Assembly (NCBI GenBank): GCA_025359135.1
Contig: JANYHJ010000168.1
Location: 1 to 64,000, forward strand
Source of the DNA: Gemmatimonadota bacterium
GTDB lineage: Bacteria > Gemmatimonadota > Gemmatimonadetes > Gemmatimonadales > Gemmatimonadaceae
Direction of reading: 5' to 3'
DNA length: 64,000 nucleotides
The notes under the pieces are model-generated. The model did not search any database. It was not told the DNA's origin and saw only the letters and a list, made by a program, of their open reading frames with translations. Both the position numbers and the translations under genes were made by a program. Shown in pieces: positions 17,609-27,581 of the stretch (positions within the stretch are counted from its first letter, which is position 1; every line of letters begins with the position of its first letter).

Positions 17609-18976
17609 TCACTGGAGCACCTCGACGCTCACCGTCACGGCGTCACGGCGAATGAGCGCCGGCCAGAACGCCACGACTTCCTCGACCTTGCCGCGCGCCT
17701 GCGCGTACCCCGTGACGGACGGCGGTCCGTTGAGCACGAGCGGCGCCACCTCGCGCGTGAAGCGCTCGACGTGCGCCTTGTTCATGCCGCGCACGCCGAT
17801 GCGGTACATCACTTCCGGCGCGTCGTCGCCCGCGTGCGTCGGCGTGACCGCGCCGTGCGCCGCACCAGCCCCCACGAACTCGCTCACGATCTCGTCGAAC
17901 CTGAGGCCGAGCCGCTCGAGCCGTTCACGCAACACGCGGTCGGCCATGCGCGCCTTGTCGGCCGCGTCGGGCCAAGCGTAGGTAAGCGTGCCGAATGCCT
18001 TCCAGCCGGCTTGGTACGCCACCGACACCTTGAGCATCTCGGGCTTGGGCGTGCCGCGCGCGCCCGTCATGCGCACGCGATCGGGCGCCGACTGCTCGAG
18101 CTGCAATCCGGTGAAGTCGCAGACGACGTCGGGCGTCATGTATGCGCGCGGATCGCCGATCTCGTAGACCAGCTGCTCCGTCACGCTCGGCACGCTCACG
18201 CGGCCGCCAGTGCCATCGGGCTTGGTGAACACCACCGAGCCGTCGTCGCTTACTTCAGCAATCGGGTAGCCGATGTTCGCCATGTCCGGAATCGTGCGCC
18301 AGTCGTGCAGGCAGTTGCCGCCCGTGCACTGCGCGCCGCACTCGATCACGTGTCCCGCGATCATGCCGGCCGCCATGCGCGCCCAATCGTCGCCGCCCCA
18401 GCCGAAGGCGTGACGCAACGGCGCGAGCGTGAGCGAGGCATCGGCGCAGCGACCGGTGACGACCACGTGCGCGCCCCGGGTGAGCGCCTCGAGGGGTCCG
18501 TCGGCGCCGATGTACGCGTTGGCGGCGACTACCCTGTCACGCACGGACGAGAGTGGCGCGCCCGTTTCCATGTGGGCGAGCGCATGACCGGCAGCCAGCA
18601 GTGCGTCGAGACGCGGCAGGAGGTCGTCGCCCGTGACGACGCCCACGCGCAGCCTTCCGCCCGCGCCCGCCTTGGCCGCGGCCGCGATCGTCGCCTCCGC
18701 GCAGCCGCGCGGGTTCACGCCGCCCGCATCGGCCACAACCTTCACGCCGTGCTCGAGAATGGGGCCGAGGATGCCGGCGACGGTCGCGGGAAAATCGCGC
18801 GCGTACCCGGCCGACGGATCACGCGACCGCTGCTTCTGCAGGATCGACATCGTGACTTCCGCCAGATAGTCGAGCATCAGGTAGTCGAGCTGCCCGCGTT
18901 CGGCCAGTTGGCGCGGCGCGTCGAGATCGTCGCCCCACATGCCGGCCCCGCAGCCGACGCGGACCGTGCGGCTCAC
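17609..18976 (-). CDS. AtuA-like (DUF1446) acyl-CoA catabolism protein
   Basis: 455 residues from a GTG overlapping the upstream carboxyltransferase stop (GTGA). It has the DUF1446 pattern: 'VGCGAGMWGDDLDAPRQLAERGQLDYLMLDYLAEVTM', 'VVADAGGVNPRGCAEA', 'VVTGRCADASLTLAPLRHAFGW', 'GHVIECGAQCTGGNCLHDW' and 'GYPIAEVSDDGSVVFTKPDGTGG'. Family members lie in acyclic terpene utilisation (atu) operons beside geranyl-CoA carboxylase, and more widely beside acyl-CoA carboxylases. A hydratase-like role has been suggested but I know of no firm proof. Context here is identical: carboxyltransferase upstream, detached C-domain downstream. Confidence 0.88.
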   Translation of the reverse strand: MSRTVRVGCGAGMWGDDLDAPRQLAERGQLDYLMLDYLAEVTMSILQKQRSRDPSAGYARDFPATVAGILGPILEHGVKVVADAGGVNPRGCAEATIAAAAKAGAGGRLRVGVVTGDDLLPRLDALLAAGHALAHMETGAPLSSVRDRVVAANAYIGADGPLEALTRGAHVVVTGRCADASLTLAPLRHAFGWGGDDWARMAAGMIAGHVIECGAQCTGGNCLHDWRTIPDMANIGYPIAEVSDDGSVVFTKPDGTGGRVSVPSVTEQLVYEIGDPRAYMTPDVVCDFTGLQLEQSAPDRVRMTGARGTPKPEMLKVSVAYQAGWKAFGTLTYAWPDAADKARMADRVLRERLERLGLRFDEIVSEFVGAGAAHGAVTPTHAGDDAPEVMYRIGVRGMNKAHVERFTREVAPLVLNGPPSVTGYAQARGKVEEVVAFWPALIRRDAVTVSVEVLQ

Positions 18977-20592
18977 CGATCGGCTCCCATCACGAGCGCA
19001 GCAGGCAACACGAAGGCGCCCAGGTGCGGCCCTTTGTTCTGCAGCGTGGCGCGGAACGCCATCGCGAGCACGTCGCGCGTCTCCTCCGGGTAGACGATGG
19101 CGTCGATGAAGCCGCGCGCACCGGCGTGACGCGCATCGAGCGCCGTCTCGTAGTCGACGCGCATCTGGTCCGTGGCGGCGACGAGCTCCGCCGACGGCTT
19201 CTTGCCCGCCGCCTTCGCCTTCTCGAGGGCGGGCCCGTGCACGGCCTGCACGGCCGCCTCGCCTTCCATCACCGCCATGCGGCCTGTGGGCCAGCTGAAG
19301 ATGAAGTCGGGATCGAAGCCCTGCCCCGCCATCGCGTAGTAGCCCGCGCCCGAGGCGTGGTTGACCGTCAGCACGATCTTGGGCACGAGGGCCGTGGCCA
19401 TGGCCTCGACGAAGCGCGCGCCGGCGCGGATGATGCCGTCGTGCTCCGCGTCCTTGCCCACCATGAAGCCCGAGACGTCCTGCACGAAGAGGATCGGAAT
19501 CCCCTGCCGGTCGCAGCGATCGATGAAGAACGCGACCTTGTCGGCGCTCTCGGCGTAGATGATCCCGCCGAAGCGCGGCTGCGAGCCGTCCTTGGGACGC
19601 ACGAGGCCGCGCTGGTTCGCGATCACGCCGACGGTGATACCCTCGATGCGCGCGTCGCCGCAGATCATCTCCCTGGCCAGCTGGGGCTGGAACTCGTCCA
19701 GCGCGCCCTCATCGAGGATCGCCTTGAGGACCGTGTGCATGTCGTACGACATGCGGTGGTCCGCCGGCAGCAGGTCGTAGAGCGTGTCCGGGTCGGGCGC
19801 GTGCTCCACGTGATAGAACCCCGCCTCGACGCCGGTGCGCGGCAGGCGATCGACCTGGTCGCGCAGCATGCGGAGCGCGTGGTCATCGTCGTCGGCCATG
19901 TAGTGCGCGACGCCCGAGAGCTCCGTGTGGGTGGCTGCACCGCCCAGCGATTCGCCGTCGACGACTTGTCCGGTCGCACCCTTCACGAGATTCGGCCCGC
20001 CGAGCCCCATGAAGCTGGTGCCCTTGACCATGATGATGGTGTCCGAGAGCGCGGGCAGGTACGCACCGCCTGCGATGCACGGTCCCATCACCGCCGCCAG
20101 CTGCGGAATGCGCAGGTGGCGCCGCATGATCGAGTTGTAGTAGAAGATGCGCGCCGCGCCGTACTGCCCCGGAAAGACGCCTTCCTGGTACGGCAGGTTG
20201 ACGCCCGACGAATCGACGAGGTAGACGATCGGAATGCGGCAGCGCATGGCGATCTCCTGCGCGCGCAGGATCTTGCGGATCGTCTCGGGCCACCACGAGC
20301 CGGCCTTGACGGTCGCGTCGTTGGCCACGATCACGACTTCGCGGCCGTGGATCATGCCAACGCCGGTAACGACGCCGGCGGCCGGCGCCTGCGCGTCGTA
20401 CTGGTCGTGGGCCACGAGGAGGCCCACCTCGATGAAGCGTGACTTGGGGTCGGTGAGCCGCTCGATCCGCTCGCGCGCGGTGAGCTTGCCCTGACCGTGC
20501 TGCCGCTCGACCTTGTCGGGGCCGCCACCCATGCGGAGGCGGGCTTCGAGCGCGCGCACCTCCTCGCTGAGGGCGCGCAATCGGGACGTCAT
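18973..20592 (-). CDS. Acyl-CoA carboxylase carboxyltransferase (beta) subunit, MCC/GCC-like
   Basis: 539 residues, biotin-dependent carboxyltransferase of the crotonase-like double-domain type. '[25 protein letters not shown]' starts the N-terminal half. '[30 protein letters not shown]' and '[40 protein letters not shown]' are closest to 3-methylcrotonyl-CoA and geranyl-CoA carboxylase beta chains. Propionyl-CoA carboxylase is less likely. The substrate call is an inference supported by the adjacent AtuA genes. No biotin carboxylase/BCCP alpha subunit is in the window, so the partner must be encoded elsewhere. The gene overlaps its neighbours on both sides by four bases. Confidence 0.92.
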   Translation of the reverse strand: MTSRLRALSEEVRALEARLRMGGGPDKVERQHGQGKLTARERIERLTDPKSRFIEVGLLVAHDQYDAQAPAAGVVTGVGMIHGREVVIVANDATVKAGSWWPETIRKILRAQEIAMRCRIPIVYLVDSSGVNLPYQEGVFPGQYGAARIFYYNSIMRRHLRIPQLAAVMGPCIAGGAYLPALSDTIIMVKGTSFMGLGGPNLVKGATGQVVDGESLGGAATHTELSGVAHYMADDDDHALRMLRDQVDRLPRTGVEAGFYHVEHAPDPDTLYDLLPADHRMSYDMHTVLKAILDEGALDEFQPQLAREMICGDARIEGITVGVIANQRGLVRPKDGSQPRFGGIIYAESADKVAFFIDRCDRQGIPILFVQDVSGFMVGKDAEHDGIIRAGARFVEAMATALVPKIVLTVNHASGAGYYAMAGQGFDPDFIFSWPTGRMAVMEGEAAVQAVHGPALEKAKAAGKKPSAELVAATDQMRVDYETALDARHAGARGFIDAIVYPEETRDVLAMAFRATLQNKGPHLGAFVLPAALVMGADR

Positions 20593-21002
20593 GCCTCTTG
20601 ACGCTCCTTGGCGAACCAGTCGCGGATGTAGGCGATCAGGTCGCCCGTGCTCGTGCCGGGGCCGAACAGCTTGCCGACCCCCATGGCCTGCAGGGCGTCC
20701 ATGTCTTCCTTCGGGATGATGCCGCCGCCCGTGAGCAGGATGTCCTCGCGCCCGTCCTTCTTGAGCAGCTCGTGGACGCGCGGAAAGAGCGTCATGTGCG
20801 CGCCGGAGAGAATCGAGAGGCCGACCACATCCACGTCCTCCTGGATGGCGGCCGTGGCGATCATCTCGGGCGTCTGGTGGAGCCCCGTGTAGATGACCTC
20901 CATGCCCGCGTCGCGCAGGGCGGCGGCGACGACCTTCGCCCCCCGGTCATGGCCGTCGAGGCCGGGCTTGGCGACAAGGACTCGAATGGGACGATCAGGC
21001 AT
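20589..21002 (-). CDS. Cobalamin-binding small subunit of acyl-CoA mutase
   Basis: 137 residues from the ATG at 21002 (a GTG at 21008 is possible). A stand-alone B12-binding domain with the base-off/His-on motif '[12 protein letters not shown]' (His18 would replace the lower ligand of cobalamin), then '[11 protein letters not shown]' and 'LLTGGGIIP', the GG motif contacting the nucleotide tail. Length and form match McmA2 of archaeal-type methylmalonyl-CoA mutase or IcmB of isobutyryl-CoA mutase. The large subunit is 1 kb upstream in the same direction. Given the residues in that subunit, IcmB is the better guess. It overlaps the carboxyltransferase gene (ATGA). Confidence 0.9.
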   Translation of the reverse strand: MPDRPIRVLVAKPGLDGHDRGAKVVAAALRDAGMEVIYTGLHQTPEMIATAAIQEDVDVVGLSILSGAHMTLFPRVHELLKKDGREDILLTGGGIIPKEDMDALQAMGVGKLFGPGTSTGDLIAYIRDWFAKERQEA

Positions 21003-21065
21003 GGCCACACCCGCTTCGGTCGGAGACGATGGAAACTATCCGGGCAGACGGGAGCGCCACAACCT

Positions 21066-21830
21066 TCATTCGTCCTTCCGGAAGACGAGCGTCATCTCGC
21101 TCGAACGCCGCCGCACCGGGCGGCGGCTCCATCCGTCGAAGGCGCCCACGAGCGTGAGTCCTGCCTGCGCCGCCAGCGACGCGAGCGCGGTGGGCGTGTA
21201 GAGTCGGATGCGATGCTCGCGCTCGCCCGTCCCCTTCGGTCCGCGCCAGGTCGACCGAACCGTGAGGATCCCCGACACCGCGTCGAAGGCGCGCTCCTGT
21301 CCGATCATCGTCCCGGCCTCGGACATCCACCAGTCGCGCTTGAGCAGCTTCGCTGCGACGCCGTCACGGTCACCGCCATTCCAGACGAACACGCCACCGC
21401 GCGCGAGCACGCGCGCCATTTCGCGCATCGCCCTCGCGTCGTCGGACGGTGTGAGGAAGAAGCCGAATGACGTGAAGAGGTTGACCACCGCGCCAAACCG
21501 GCTCGTCCACCTACTCGGCAGCTTCCTCATGTCCGCCTCGGTGTAGCGCAGGCGCGCGCCAGTACCGCGCGCCCTCGCCGCCTTGAGCAAGGCGGCCGAA
21601 TAGTCCACGCCGTCGACGTCGAAGCCAGCTTCCGCCAGCAGGTGCGCATGACGTCCCTGTCCGCACGCGCAGTCGAGCACACGCGAGCCTTCGGGCAACT
21701 CCAGCAGCTCGATCAGTCGCGCGACTTCGGTGCGACTCGTGGCGAGCCCCTGCACCGGCGCCCATTCGCGCAGGTACGTCCCGTCGAAGTGGTCCACCCA
21801 CCACTCGGTCGTGCGCGTGCGTGCAGTCAC
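21066..21830 (-). CDS. Class I SAM-dependent methyltransferase
   Basis: 254 residues from a GTG. Rossmann methyltransferase with motif I 'GSRVLDCACGQGRHAHLLAEAGFDVDGVDYS', an acidic 'YTEADMRKLPSRW' and 'GAVVNLFTSFGFF' motif II region. The C-terminus 'TGEREHRIRLYTPTALASLAAQAGLTLVGAFDGWS' matches UbiE/COQ5-like small-molecule methyltransferases. The substrate is unknown. It lies between the mutase large and small subunit genes and is probably in the same transcription unit, 57 bases upstream of the B12 subunit gene. Confidence 0.87.
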   Translation of the reverse strand: MTARTRTTEWWVDHFDGTYLREWAPVQGLATSRTEVARLIELLELPEGSRVLDCACGQGRHAHLLAEAGFDVDGVDYSAALLKAARARGTGARLRYTEADMRKLPSRWTSRFGAVVNLFTSFGFFLTPSDDARAMREMARVLARGGVFVWNGGDRDGVAAKLLKRDWWMSEAGTMIGQERAFDAVSGILTVRSTWRGPKGTGEREHRIRLYTPTALASLAAQAGLTLVGAFDGWSRRPVRRRSSEMTLVFRKDE

Positions 21831-21978
21831 GGTGTGAAACGAGGTCTGGGCTACGGAACGATCGGCCGCACTGAAGAAACGAGCAACGACGTGCGCCCTT
21901 GAACATCAAATCCACCGAAGAGAATCCGCGGTGGCTCGCGGTACCGCCGCCACGCGGTGCCGAGCCCTCCTCCGCGGG

Positions 21979-22022
21979 CCTCTGTGCGCCTCTGTGCCTC
22001 TGTGCCTCTGTGCCTCTGTGCG
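21979..22022. repeat. Short tandem repeat CCTCTGTG
   Basis: Four perfect tandem copies of CCTCTGTG (21989-22020) are preceded by a fifth copy at 21979-21986 offset by two bases. A degenerate copy lies near 22029. It is in the 238-base gap between the mutase large subunit and methyltransferase genes. The unit is not a multiple of three and does not lie in a coding frame. Confidence 0.85.
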
Positions 22023-22068
22023 CACGCTCCTCTCTGTGCGCTCCCTCTCCTCCGAACCCGCGACCAAC

Positions 22069-23766
22069 CTAGAAGAACACCGGCTCCCGGTACGCCCCGA
22101 AGACGCTCTCGAGCGCCGCGCGAATCTCGTACAGCGTGCAGTACGCCCGCGCGCAGTCGAGGATGTGCGGCACCGTGTTCTCGCTCCCGCGCGCCGCCTG
22201 CCGCAACCCGTCGAGGCGCCGCGCACAGAGGTCGTTGTCGCGCGTGGCGCGCAGCGTGGCGAGGCGCGCCCGCTGCCCGTCCTCGGCTTCCTTGCCCACC
22301 ATCAGCAGCGGAATCGAGAGCCCCTCTTCGTTGGGCGACACGAACTCGTTGACGCCGACGACCAGCTTGCGGCGCTGCTCGATCTCCCACTGCTGCCGTG
22401 CCGCCGACTCCGCGATCTTGCGCTGCAACCAGCCCGTCTCGAGGCACGCCACCACGCCGCCGTGCGCATCGATCTCCCCGAAGAGCGCCTCCGCCTCGCG
22501 CTCGAGGTCGTCTGTGAGCTGCTCCACGTAGTACGAGCCGCCGAGCGGGTCCATGACGTTCGGCACGCCCGTCTCGTACGCGAGCACCTGCTGCGTGCGA
22601 AGCGCCACCTGCACCGCCGCTTCCGTCGGCAGCGCGAGCGTCTCGTCCATCGAGTTGGTGTGCAGCGACTGCGTGCCGCCGAGCACCGCGGCCATCGCCT
22701 GGTACGCGACGCGCACGACGTTGTTCATCGGCTCCTGCGCCGTCAACGTCACGCCAGCCGTCTGCGAGTGGAAGCGCATCATGCACGAGCGCGGATCCTT
22801 GGCGCCGTAGCGCTCCTTCATGTGGCGCGCCCAGATGCGGCGTGCCGCGCGCAGCTTGGCGATCTCCTCGAAGAAATCGTTGTGGATGTCCCAGAAGAAC
22901 GAGAGGCGCGGTGCGAAGTCGTCCACCTTGAGCCCGCGCGCGATGCCCCGCTCGACGTACGTGAAGCCATCCGCGAGCGTGAACGCCAGCTCCTGCGCCG
23001 CCGTCGATCCCGCCTCGCGGATGTGGTAGCCCGAGATCGAGATCGTGTTCCACTTGGGCGCATGCTGGGCACACCAGTCGAAGCCGTCGACGATCAGGCG
23101 CAACGCTGGCTCGATCGGGAAGCACCAGGCGTGCTGCGCCATGTACTCCTTGAGGATGTCGTTCTGCACCGTCCCCTGGAGCTTGGTCGCCGGCACTCCC
23201 TGCTTCTCCGCCGCGGCGATGTAGAAACACAGCAGGATGATCGCCGGTCCGTTGATCGTCATCGAGGTCGAGACGTCGCCGAGCGGGATCCCCTCGAAGA
23301 GCGCCTCCATGTCGGCCAGCGAACTGATCGCCACGCCGCACTTGCCGACTTCGCCCTCGGACCGCGGATGGTCCGAGTCGTAACCCATCAGCGTCGGGAA
23401 GTCGAACGCCACCGAAAGCCCCGTCTGTCCATGGGCGAGCAGGAACTTGTAGCGCTCGTTGGTCTCCTTGGCCGTGCCGAACCCCGCGAACTGGCGCATC
23501 GTCCAGAGCTTGCCGCGATAGCCGCTCGGATGGATGCCGCGCGTGAACGGATAGACGCCGGGCACGCCGATCGTCGCCGGGTCCTGCTCCTCGACGTCGA
23601 GGGGCGTGTACAGTGGCGCGACTTCGCGCGCCGAGTTGGTGAAGTTCGTGTCGCGAAGCGCACTCGCGCCGTACTTCGCGCGCCACGCGGCCACCTCGGC
23701 CCTGAGTGCATCGAGTTCTGCGTCGCCGTGGCGCGTCAGCGCGCCCATGCCGCTCGTCGAGGTCAT
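22069..23766 (-). CDS. Isobutyryl-CoA-mutase-type acyl-CoA mutase large subunit
   Basis: 565 residues, B12-dependent carbon-skeleton mutase barrel without its own B12 domain: '[19 protein letters not shown]', '[19 protein letters not shown]', '[10 protein letters not shown]', '[11 protein letters not shown]', '[16 protein letters not shown]', '[14 protein letters not shown]'. Automated annotation would say methylmalonyl-CoA mutase. Two residues argue otherwise. MCM Tyr89 (RQYAGF) is Phe93 here (RQFAGF), and MCM Arg207, which binds the carboxylate, is Gln211 (EYMAQ). Phe plus Gln is the published signature of isobutyryl-CoA mutase, which interconverts isobutyryl- and n-butyryl-CoA. The ATG at 23766 overlaps the meaB stop (ATGA). 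Confidence 0.9.
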   Translation of the reverse strand: MTSTSGMGALTRHGDAELDALRAEVAAWRAKYGASALRDTNFTNSAREVAPLYTPLDVEEQDPATIGVPGVYPFTRGIHPSGYRGKLWTMRQFAGFGTAKETNERYKFLLAHGQTGLSVAFDFPTLMGYDSDHPRSEGEVGKCGVAISSLADMEALFEGIPLGDVSTSMTINGPAIILLCFYIAAAEKQGVPATKLQGTVQNDILKEYMAQHAWCFPIEPALRLIVDGFDWCAQHAPKWNTISISGYHIREAGSTAAQELAFTLADGFTYVERGIARGLKVDDFAPRLSFFWDIHNDFFEEIAKLRAARRIWARHMKERYGAKDPRSCMMRFHSQTAGVTLTAQEPMNNVVRVAYQAMAAVLGGTQSLHTNSMDETLALPTEAAVQVALRTQQVLAYETGVPNVMDPLGGSYYVEQLTDDLEREAEALFGEIDAHGGVVACLETGWLQRKIAESAARQQWEIEQRRKLVVGVNEFVSPNEEGLSIPLLMVGKEAEDGQRARLATLRATRDNDLCARRLDGLRQAARGSENTVPHILDCARAYCTLYEIRAALESVFGAYREPVFF

Positions 23767-24881
23767 GCCGTCCCCCGGGTCATGAGCTCGCCGCTCTGCG
23801 CGAGGAGCTCGTCTGCCACCGCGAAGGGCGTACCGCCCCCCGTTTCGAGTCTCGGCAGCTGCGCGTCGAGCCACGCATTCGTGGCCGCGTCGCGCCAGAG
23901 CCGCCGCTTGAGCCTGTCCTCCACGATCTCGACCACGCGCTCGCGCAACCGCGAGAGGCGCCGTGAGCGGAGCGTGCCGCTGCGCTCAAGATAGGCGAAG
24001 TGCCGGTCGAGGGCGTCCAGCAACTCCACCACCCCCTCGTCCTTGGCGCCGATCGTGCCCAGTACGGGCGGCGTCCAGTGCTCGGCGTCATCGCGCTGGG
24101 CGGCGGCGCGCGCCGCCTTGGCCGGCTGCATGGCCTCGCGCAGCGCATCGCGATCCGCGATGGCACGCAGGTCCACGCCATGGTGCGCGGGCACGTTGTT
24201 GGTCGCGCCCATGCGGAGGCCGAGCATCAGCTCGATCTCGTTGCGCAGGCGGTCGGCGCCAGGCCGGTCTGCCTTGTTCACCGCGTAGAGGTCGGCGATC
24301 TCCATCAGGCCGGCCTTGAGCGTCTGGATCGAGTCACCGCTCTCGGGCACGAGCACCACGAGCGTCGTGTCCGCCGTACGCGCGATGTCGAGCTCGCTCT
24401 GGCCGACGCCGACGGTCTCCATGAGGACCAGGTCGAAGCCGAACGCGTCGAGCACGTCGGCTGCTTCGCGCGCCGCAGCCGCGAGTCCGCCCAGCGAACC
24501 GCGCGTCGCCATCGAGCGGATGAAGACGCCCGGGTCGAGCGCCACCTGCTCCATCCGGATGCGGTCGCCGAGCAGCGCCCCTCCAGTAAATGGCGACGTC
24601 GGATCGACGGCGAGCACACCCACCGTCAGGCCACGCGCGCGTGCGTGCTTGGCGAGCAGCGTGGTCAGGGTGCTCTTGCCCGCGCCCGGCGGGCCCGTCA
24701 CGCCAACGCGACGCGCCCGGCCGATCTTCGGGTGCAGGTGCGCGAGCAGCAGGTCGAAGCCGGCGCGATGGTTCTCGACGATCGACACGGCGCGCGCGAG
24801 TGCGGCGAACTTCCCCGCCTCGAAGTCGGTGATCAGGCGCGTGAGCGCTGGAGACATCGCTGGGGTCGCCGAAGCCGTCAT
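23763..24881 (-). CDS. meaB: MeaB/ArgK-type G-protein chaperone of B12-dependent mutase
   Basis: 372 residues. A P-loop GTPase that gates delivery of adenosylcobalamin to, and protects, methylmalonyl- or isobutyryl-CoA mutases. Motifs are Walker A '[20 protein letters not shown]', '[23 protein letters not shown]', switch region '[15 protein letters not shown]', '[14 protein letters not shown]' and '[12 protein letters not shown]' (the NKxD base motif). It directly precedes and overlaps the mutase large subunit. This confirms that the mutase is cobalamin dependent and lacks a fused G domain such as that of IcmF. Confidence 0.95.
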   Translation of the reverse strand: MTASATPAMSPALTRLITDFEAGKFAALARAVSIVENHRAGFDLLLAHLHPKIGRARRVGVTGPPGAGKSTLTTLLAKHARARGLTVGVLAVDPTSPFTGGALLGDRIRMEQVALDPGVFIRSMATRGSLGGLAAAAREAADVLDAFGFDLVLMETVGVGQSELDIARTADTTLVVLVPESGDSIQTLKAGLMEIADLYAVNKADRPGADRLRNEIELMLGLRMGATNNVPAHHGVDLRAIADRDALREAMQPAKAARAAAQRDDAEHWTPPVLGTIGAKDEGVVELLDALDRHFAYLERSGTLRSRRLSRLRERVVEIVEDRLKRRLWRDAATNAWLDAQLPRLETGGGTPFAVADELLAQSGELMTRGTA

Positions 24882-24892
24882 GGCGTCGGAAG

Positions 24893-25879
24893 TTAGTCGC
24901 CCGCCATGCCGCCGGAACGCGCCGGCGGCTCGTCGTGCTCGTCGCGGATTTCGCCGACCAACTCCTCGATCAGGTCCTCGAGCGTGACGATGCCGGCCAC
25001 CGCGCCATCGACTCCGCGCACCACCGCGAAATGGCGTCGCGCACTCAGCATGCGCGAGAGCAGCGTCTTGCAGCCATCGGTCGTGATCGCGTCGGCCACG
25101 GGCCGCAGGAGGGGTAGCGATTCGCCGTCACCCTTGAGCACGTCGAACGAGAGGATGATGCCGGTGATGTCGTCCAGCGTGCCACGGTAGACCGGCACGC
25201 GGCTGTAGGCCGCTGCGGCAATGCGCGCTGCCGCCTCGCGGGCCGGTGTGGCCGCGTCGAGCGCAAAGATGTCGGCACGCGGGGTCATGACCTCGCCGGC
25301 CGTACGGTCCGCGAACCTGACCACGCCCGAAATGAGCGCGAGCTCGTCCTTTCGCCCGACCCCTTCGAGCTCCCCCTCCCGCAGCACGGCGGCGAGTTCA
25401 TCGGTGATCGGCGAACCCTTGCCCCGCCGCTTCCGGATCGGCGCCACCAACGGCAGCACCAGCCATCGCACGGGCTCGCCCAGGTCGAGCAGCGCCGCCA
25501 CGAGCGGCGAGAAGAACGACGCCATCGGGATCGGCCAACGGCGCCCGATGGCGCGTGGCACCAGTTGCCCGAAGAGCACGAACACCATCGCCCAGAGCGC
25601 GACGCGGAGCGTCACCAGCCAGCCCGACTGCGCCTCGGCGTCGACGCCGATGTCCGCCACGAGCGCGCCCGTCGTGAAGGCCGCCGCCGCCACGGCGGCG
25701 CCCGCGGCGACCGTGACGCGTTGCGGTCCCTCGAGGAACTGCTGCGCCACGTTGCGGCCCAGGCCACCCAGGTCGGCCCGGTGGCGCAACCAGATGCGGC
25801 TCGCCGTGCTGAACCCGCCGAGCGCAGCGTTCACGCCGGCCACCAGCGCGAGCGCGAGGAGGAGGAGGAGGTACGTCAT
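24893..25879 (-). CDS. CNNM/CBS-domain membrane protein, second paralogue
   Basis: 328 residues. An N-terminal DUF21-type membrane domain with about three to four helices (1-150) is followed by a CBS pair: '[18 protein letters not shown]', '[26 protein letters not shown]', '[36 protein letters not shown]'. Family proteins are implicated in Mg2+/Co2+ efflux or tolerance. It stops right after the CBS pair and lacks the C-terminal CorC_HlyC domain found in its neighbour. It overlaps that neighbour's stop (ATGA), so the two may form a heteromer. Confidence 0.88.
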   Translation of the reverse strand: MTYLLLLLALALVAGVNAALGGFSTASRIWLRHRADLGGLGRNVAQQFLEGPQRVTVAAGAAVAAAAFTTGALVADIGVDAEAQSGWLVTLRVALWAMVFVLFGQLVPRAIGRRWPIPMASFFSPLVAALLDLGEPVRWLVLPLVAPIRKRRGKGSPITDELAAVLREGELEGVGRKDELALISGVVRFADRTAGEVMTPRADIFALDAATPAREAAARIAAAAYSRVPVYRGTLDDITGIILSFDVLKGDGESLPLLRPVADAITTDGCKTLLSRMLSARRHFAVVRGVDGAVAGIVTLEDLIEELVGEIRDEHDEPPARSGGMAGD

Positions 25880-27141
25880 GCCGTCACCGCCTCCGCGTCC
25901 GCATCGGGTTCGGGCGCGATGCGCTCGATGTGCACGCGCGACACGGCGCGCCGGCGCACCTGCTCGACGATGATGCGAAATCCCTCCAGCTCGAGCTCCT
26001 CCCCGGGCGTGGGCAGCCGGCCCAGCGCCTCCATCACGAGTCCGCCGATCGTCGCGACGTCCACGCGCTCCCAGCGGTGCGCCGTGAGCTCCGTCAGGTC
26101 ATCGAGCGAGAGCCGTCCCGGCACCCAGAACCGCACGCCGTCCTCGCGGCGCACCTCGGGCTCGGCGTCGTCGTACTCGTCGCGGATCTCGCCGACGATC
26201 TCCTCGAGGACGTCCTCGATCGTCACCATGCCCGCCGTGCCGCCGAACTCGTCCACCACGATGGCGATGTGCGTGCGGCTCGCGCGGAACTCGCGCAGCT
26301 GGTCGTCGATGCGTTTGGTGGTCGGGATCAGGAGCGGCACTCGCGCGAGCCGCTCCCAGCCGCCGGCGGGCTCCTCATCGGTGAGGACCGCCCCGAGCAG
26401 GTCCTTGGCATACAGGACGCCGCGGATGTCGTCGATCGTCCCATGATAGACCGGCAAGCGCGCATGCTCGGATGCGCGCACGCGCTCGAGCACGGTGCCC
26501 CACGGGGTCCCCGCCTCGACGCCGAGAATGTCGACGCGCGGCACCATGATGTCGCGCACCTCGATCTCGCGCAGGTGCAGGATGCGCTTGAGCAGCTCCT
26601 CCTCTTCCTCCGACACCTCCGCCTCAGCCGCCACCACTTCGCTGAACTGGTCGACCTTCAGGTCGCGCGACTCGCGGTCGGCGGGGGGAGGAGGCAGCAA
26701 CTCGACGAGGACGCGGTCGACCCAGCGCGAGAGCGCAAGCGCGGGCATGGCCGCGACTTCGAGCGCGACCACCACGGGCTCGAGCACGCGCAGTCCCGCG
26801 ACGCCCACGGCGTCACCAAGGGCGAGCGAGAAGCCCTCGATCACGACGACCGAAAGCGCGGCCCCCGCCAGCGCGATGAGCAGCGCGGGCAACGTAGGGC
26901 GATCCGCGAGCGCGAGCGGCACGGCCATCGCTGCACCGGCCGCCAGTTGCAGCAGCCGGCGTGCAAAGACGAGTGCACGCTGCACCGGTTCGCGTCGAGC
27001 GAGGAGGGCGCGCAGTCGCGCAGGTGTCGCCGGCGCGGACACATGTTCGAGCGGCACCGACTGCAGCGCGCCGTCGGCTATGGCGCTCAGCATCGCCAGC
27101 ACCGCGGCGGTGAGGGCGATCGCGAGCACGAGGGGTGTCAT
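25876..27141 (-). CDS. CNNM/CBS-domain transporter, CorC-like
   Basis: 421 residues. An N-terminal membrane domain (helices within 1-150, the first at 4-20) is followed by a CBS pair: 'EVRDIMVPRVDILGVEAGTP', 'HARLPVYHGTIDDIRGVLYAKDLLG', 'RTHIAIVVDEFGGTAGMVTIEDVLEEIVGEIRDEYDD'. A C-terminal CorC_HlyC domain ends in 'EGFRIIVEQVRRRAVSRVHIERI'. This is a divalent-metal homeostasis protein. The start at 27141 overlaps the ybeY stop (ATGA). The order phoH-ybeY-corC matches the E. coli ybeZ-ybeY-ybeX cluster, linking metal homeostasis to rRNA maturation. Confidence 0.9.
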   Translation of the reverse strand: MTPLVLAIALTAAVLAMLSAIADGALQSVPLEHVSAPATPARLRALLARREPVQRALVFARRLLQLAAGAAMAVPLALADRPTLPALLIALAGAALSVVVIEGFSLALGDAVGVAGLRVLEPVVVALEVAAMPALALSRWVDRVLVELLPPPPADRESRDLKVDQFSEVVAAEAEVSEEEEELLKRILHLREIEVRDIMVPRVDILGVEAGTPWGTVLERVRASEHARLPVYHGTIDDIRGVLYAKDLLGAVLTDEEPAGGWERLARVPLLIPTTKRIDDQLREFRASRTHIAIVVDEFGGTAGMVTIEDVLEEIVGEIRDEYDDAEPEVRREDGVRFWVPGRLSLDDLTELTAHRWERVDVATIGGLVMEALGRLPTPGEELELEGFRIIVEQVRRRAVSRVHIERIAPEPDADAEAVTA

Positions 27142-27578
27142 CGTGATCCGCGGCCCCGGAGTCGATCGAGCAGCCGCTCCTGTCGCTGCCACATCGGCGA
27201 CGCCATGCGTGCCGCTCCTGCGGGATGATCGTGGCCGAGCACGTGGAGTGTGCCGTGCACCACGAGCCGTGCGAGCTCCTCGCGCACTCCCACCCCGAAT
27301 GCCTTCGCGTTCGCGCGCGCCACGCCGGGCGCCACGTAGATGTCGCCCACGAGGTGCGTCCCGTCGCGGAAGGCGAACGCGATCACGTCGGTCGGTCCGG
27401 CGTGGCCCAGGTGCTGCGCGTTGACCCGCGCGATCGCCTTGTCGCTCACGAACGCCACCGACACGAAGGCCTCGCGCGACTTCTCGGCCTTCAACACGCC
27501 ACGCACGAGCTCGGCGACCCGCGCGCGGCTCACCCCCACGCGCACGCCATCGGTCATCACGTCCACCACGAGCGCCAT
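27138..27578 (-). CDS. ybeY: Endoribonuclease YbeY, rRNA maturation factor
   Basis: 146 residues. A zinc metalloenzyme needed for 16S rRNA 3'-end processing and 70S quality control. The signature HxxxHxxxxxH is present as 'VHGTLHVLGHDHPAG' (His108, His112, His118), preceded by 'GPTDVIAFAF' and 'LVGDIYVAPGVA'. The length is typical. It is three bases after phoH and overlaps the CNNM gene. Confidence 0.96.
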   Translation of the reverse strand: MALVVDVMTDGVRVGVSRARVAELVRGVLKAEKSREAFVSVAFVSDKAIARVNAQHLGHAGPTDVIAFAFRDGTHLVGDIYVAPGVARANAKAFGVGVREELARLVVHGTLHVLGHDHPAGAARMASPMWQRQERLLDRLRGRGSR

Positions 27579-27581
27579 CGG

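Noticed and set aside
21979-22040. CRISPR-like array
   Set aside because: The repeated unit is only eight bases with no spacers. It is a simple tandem repeat.
21851-23686. 611-residue minus-strand frame overlapping the mutase gene
   Set aside because: It is in another frame of the same strand as the mutase, is Arg/Ala/Gly-rich and runs through the tandem repeat. The mutase frame is unambiguous.
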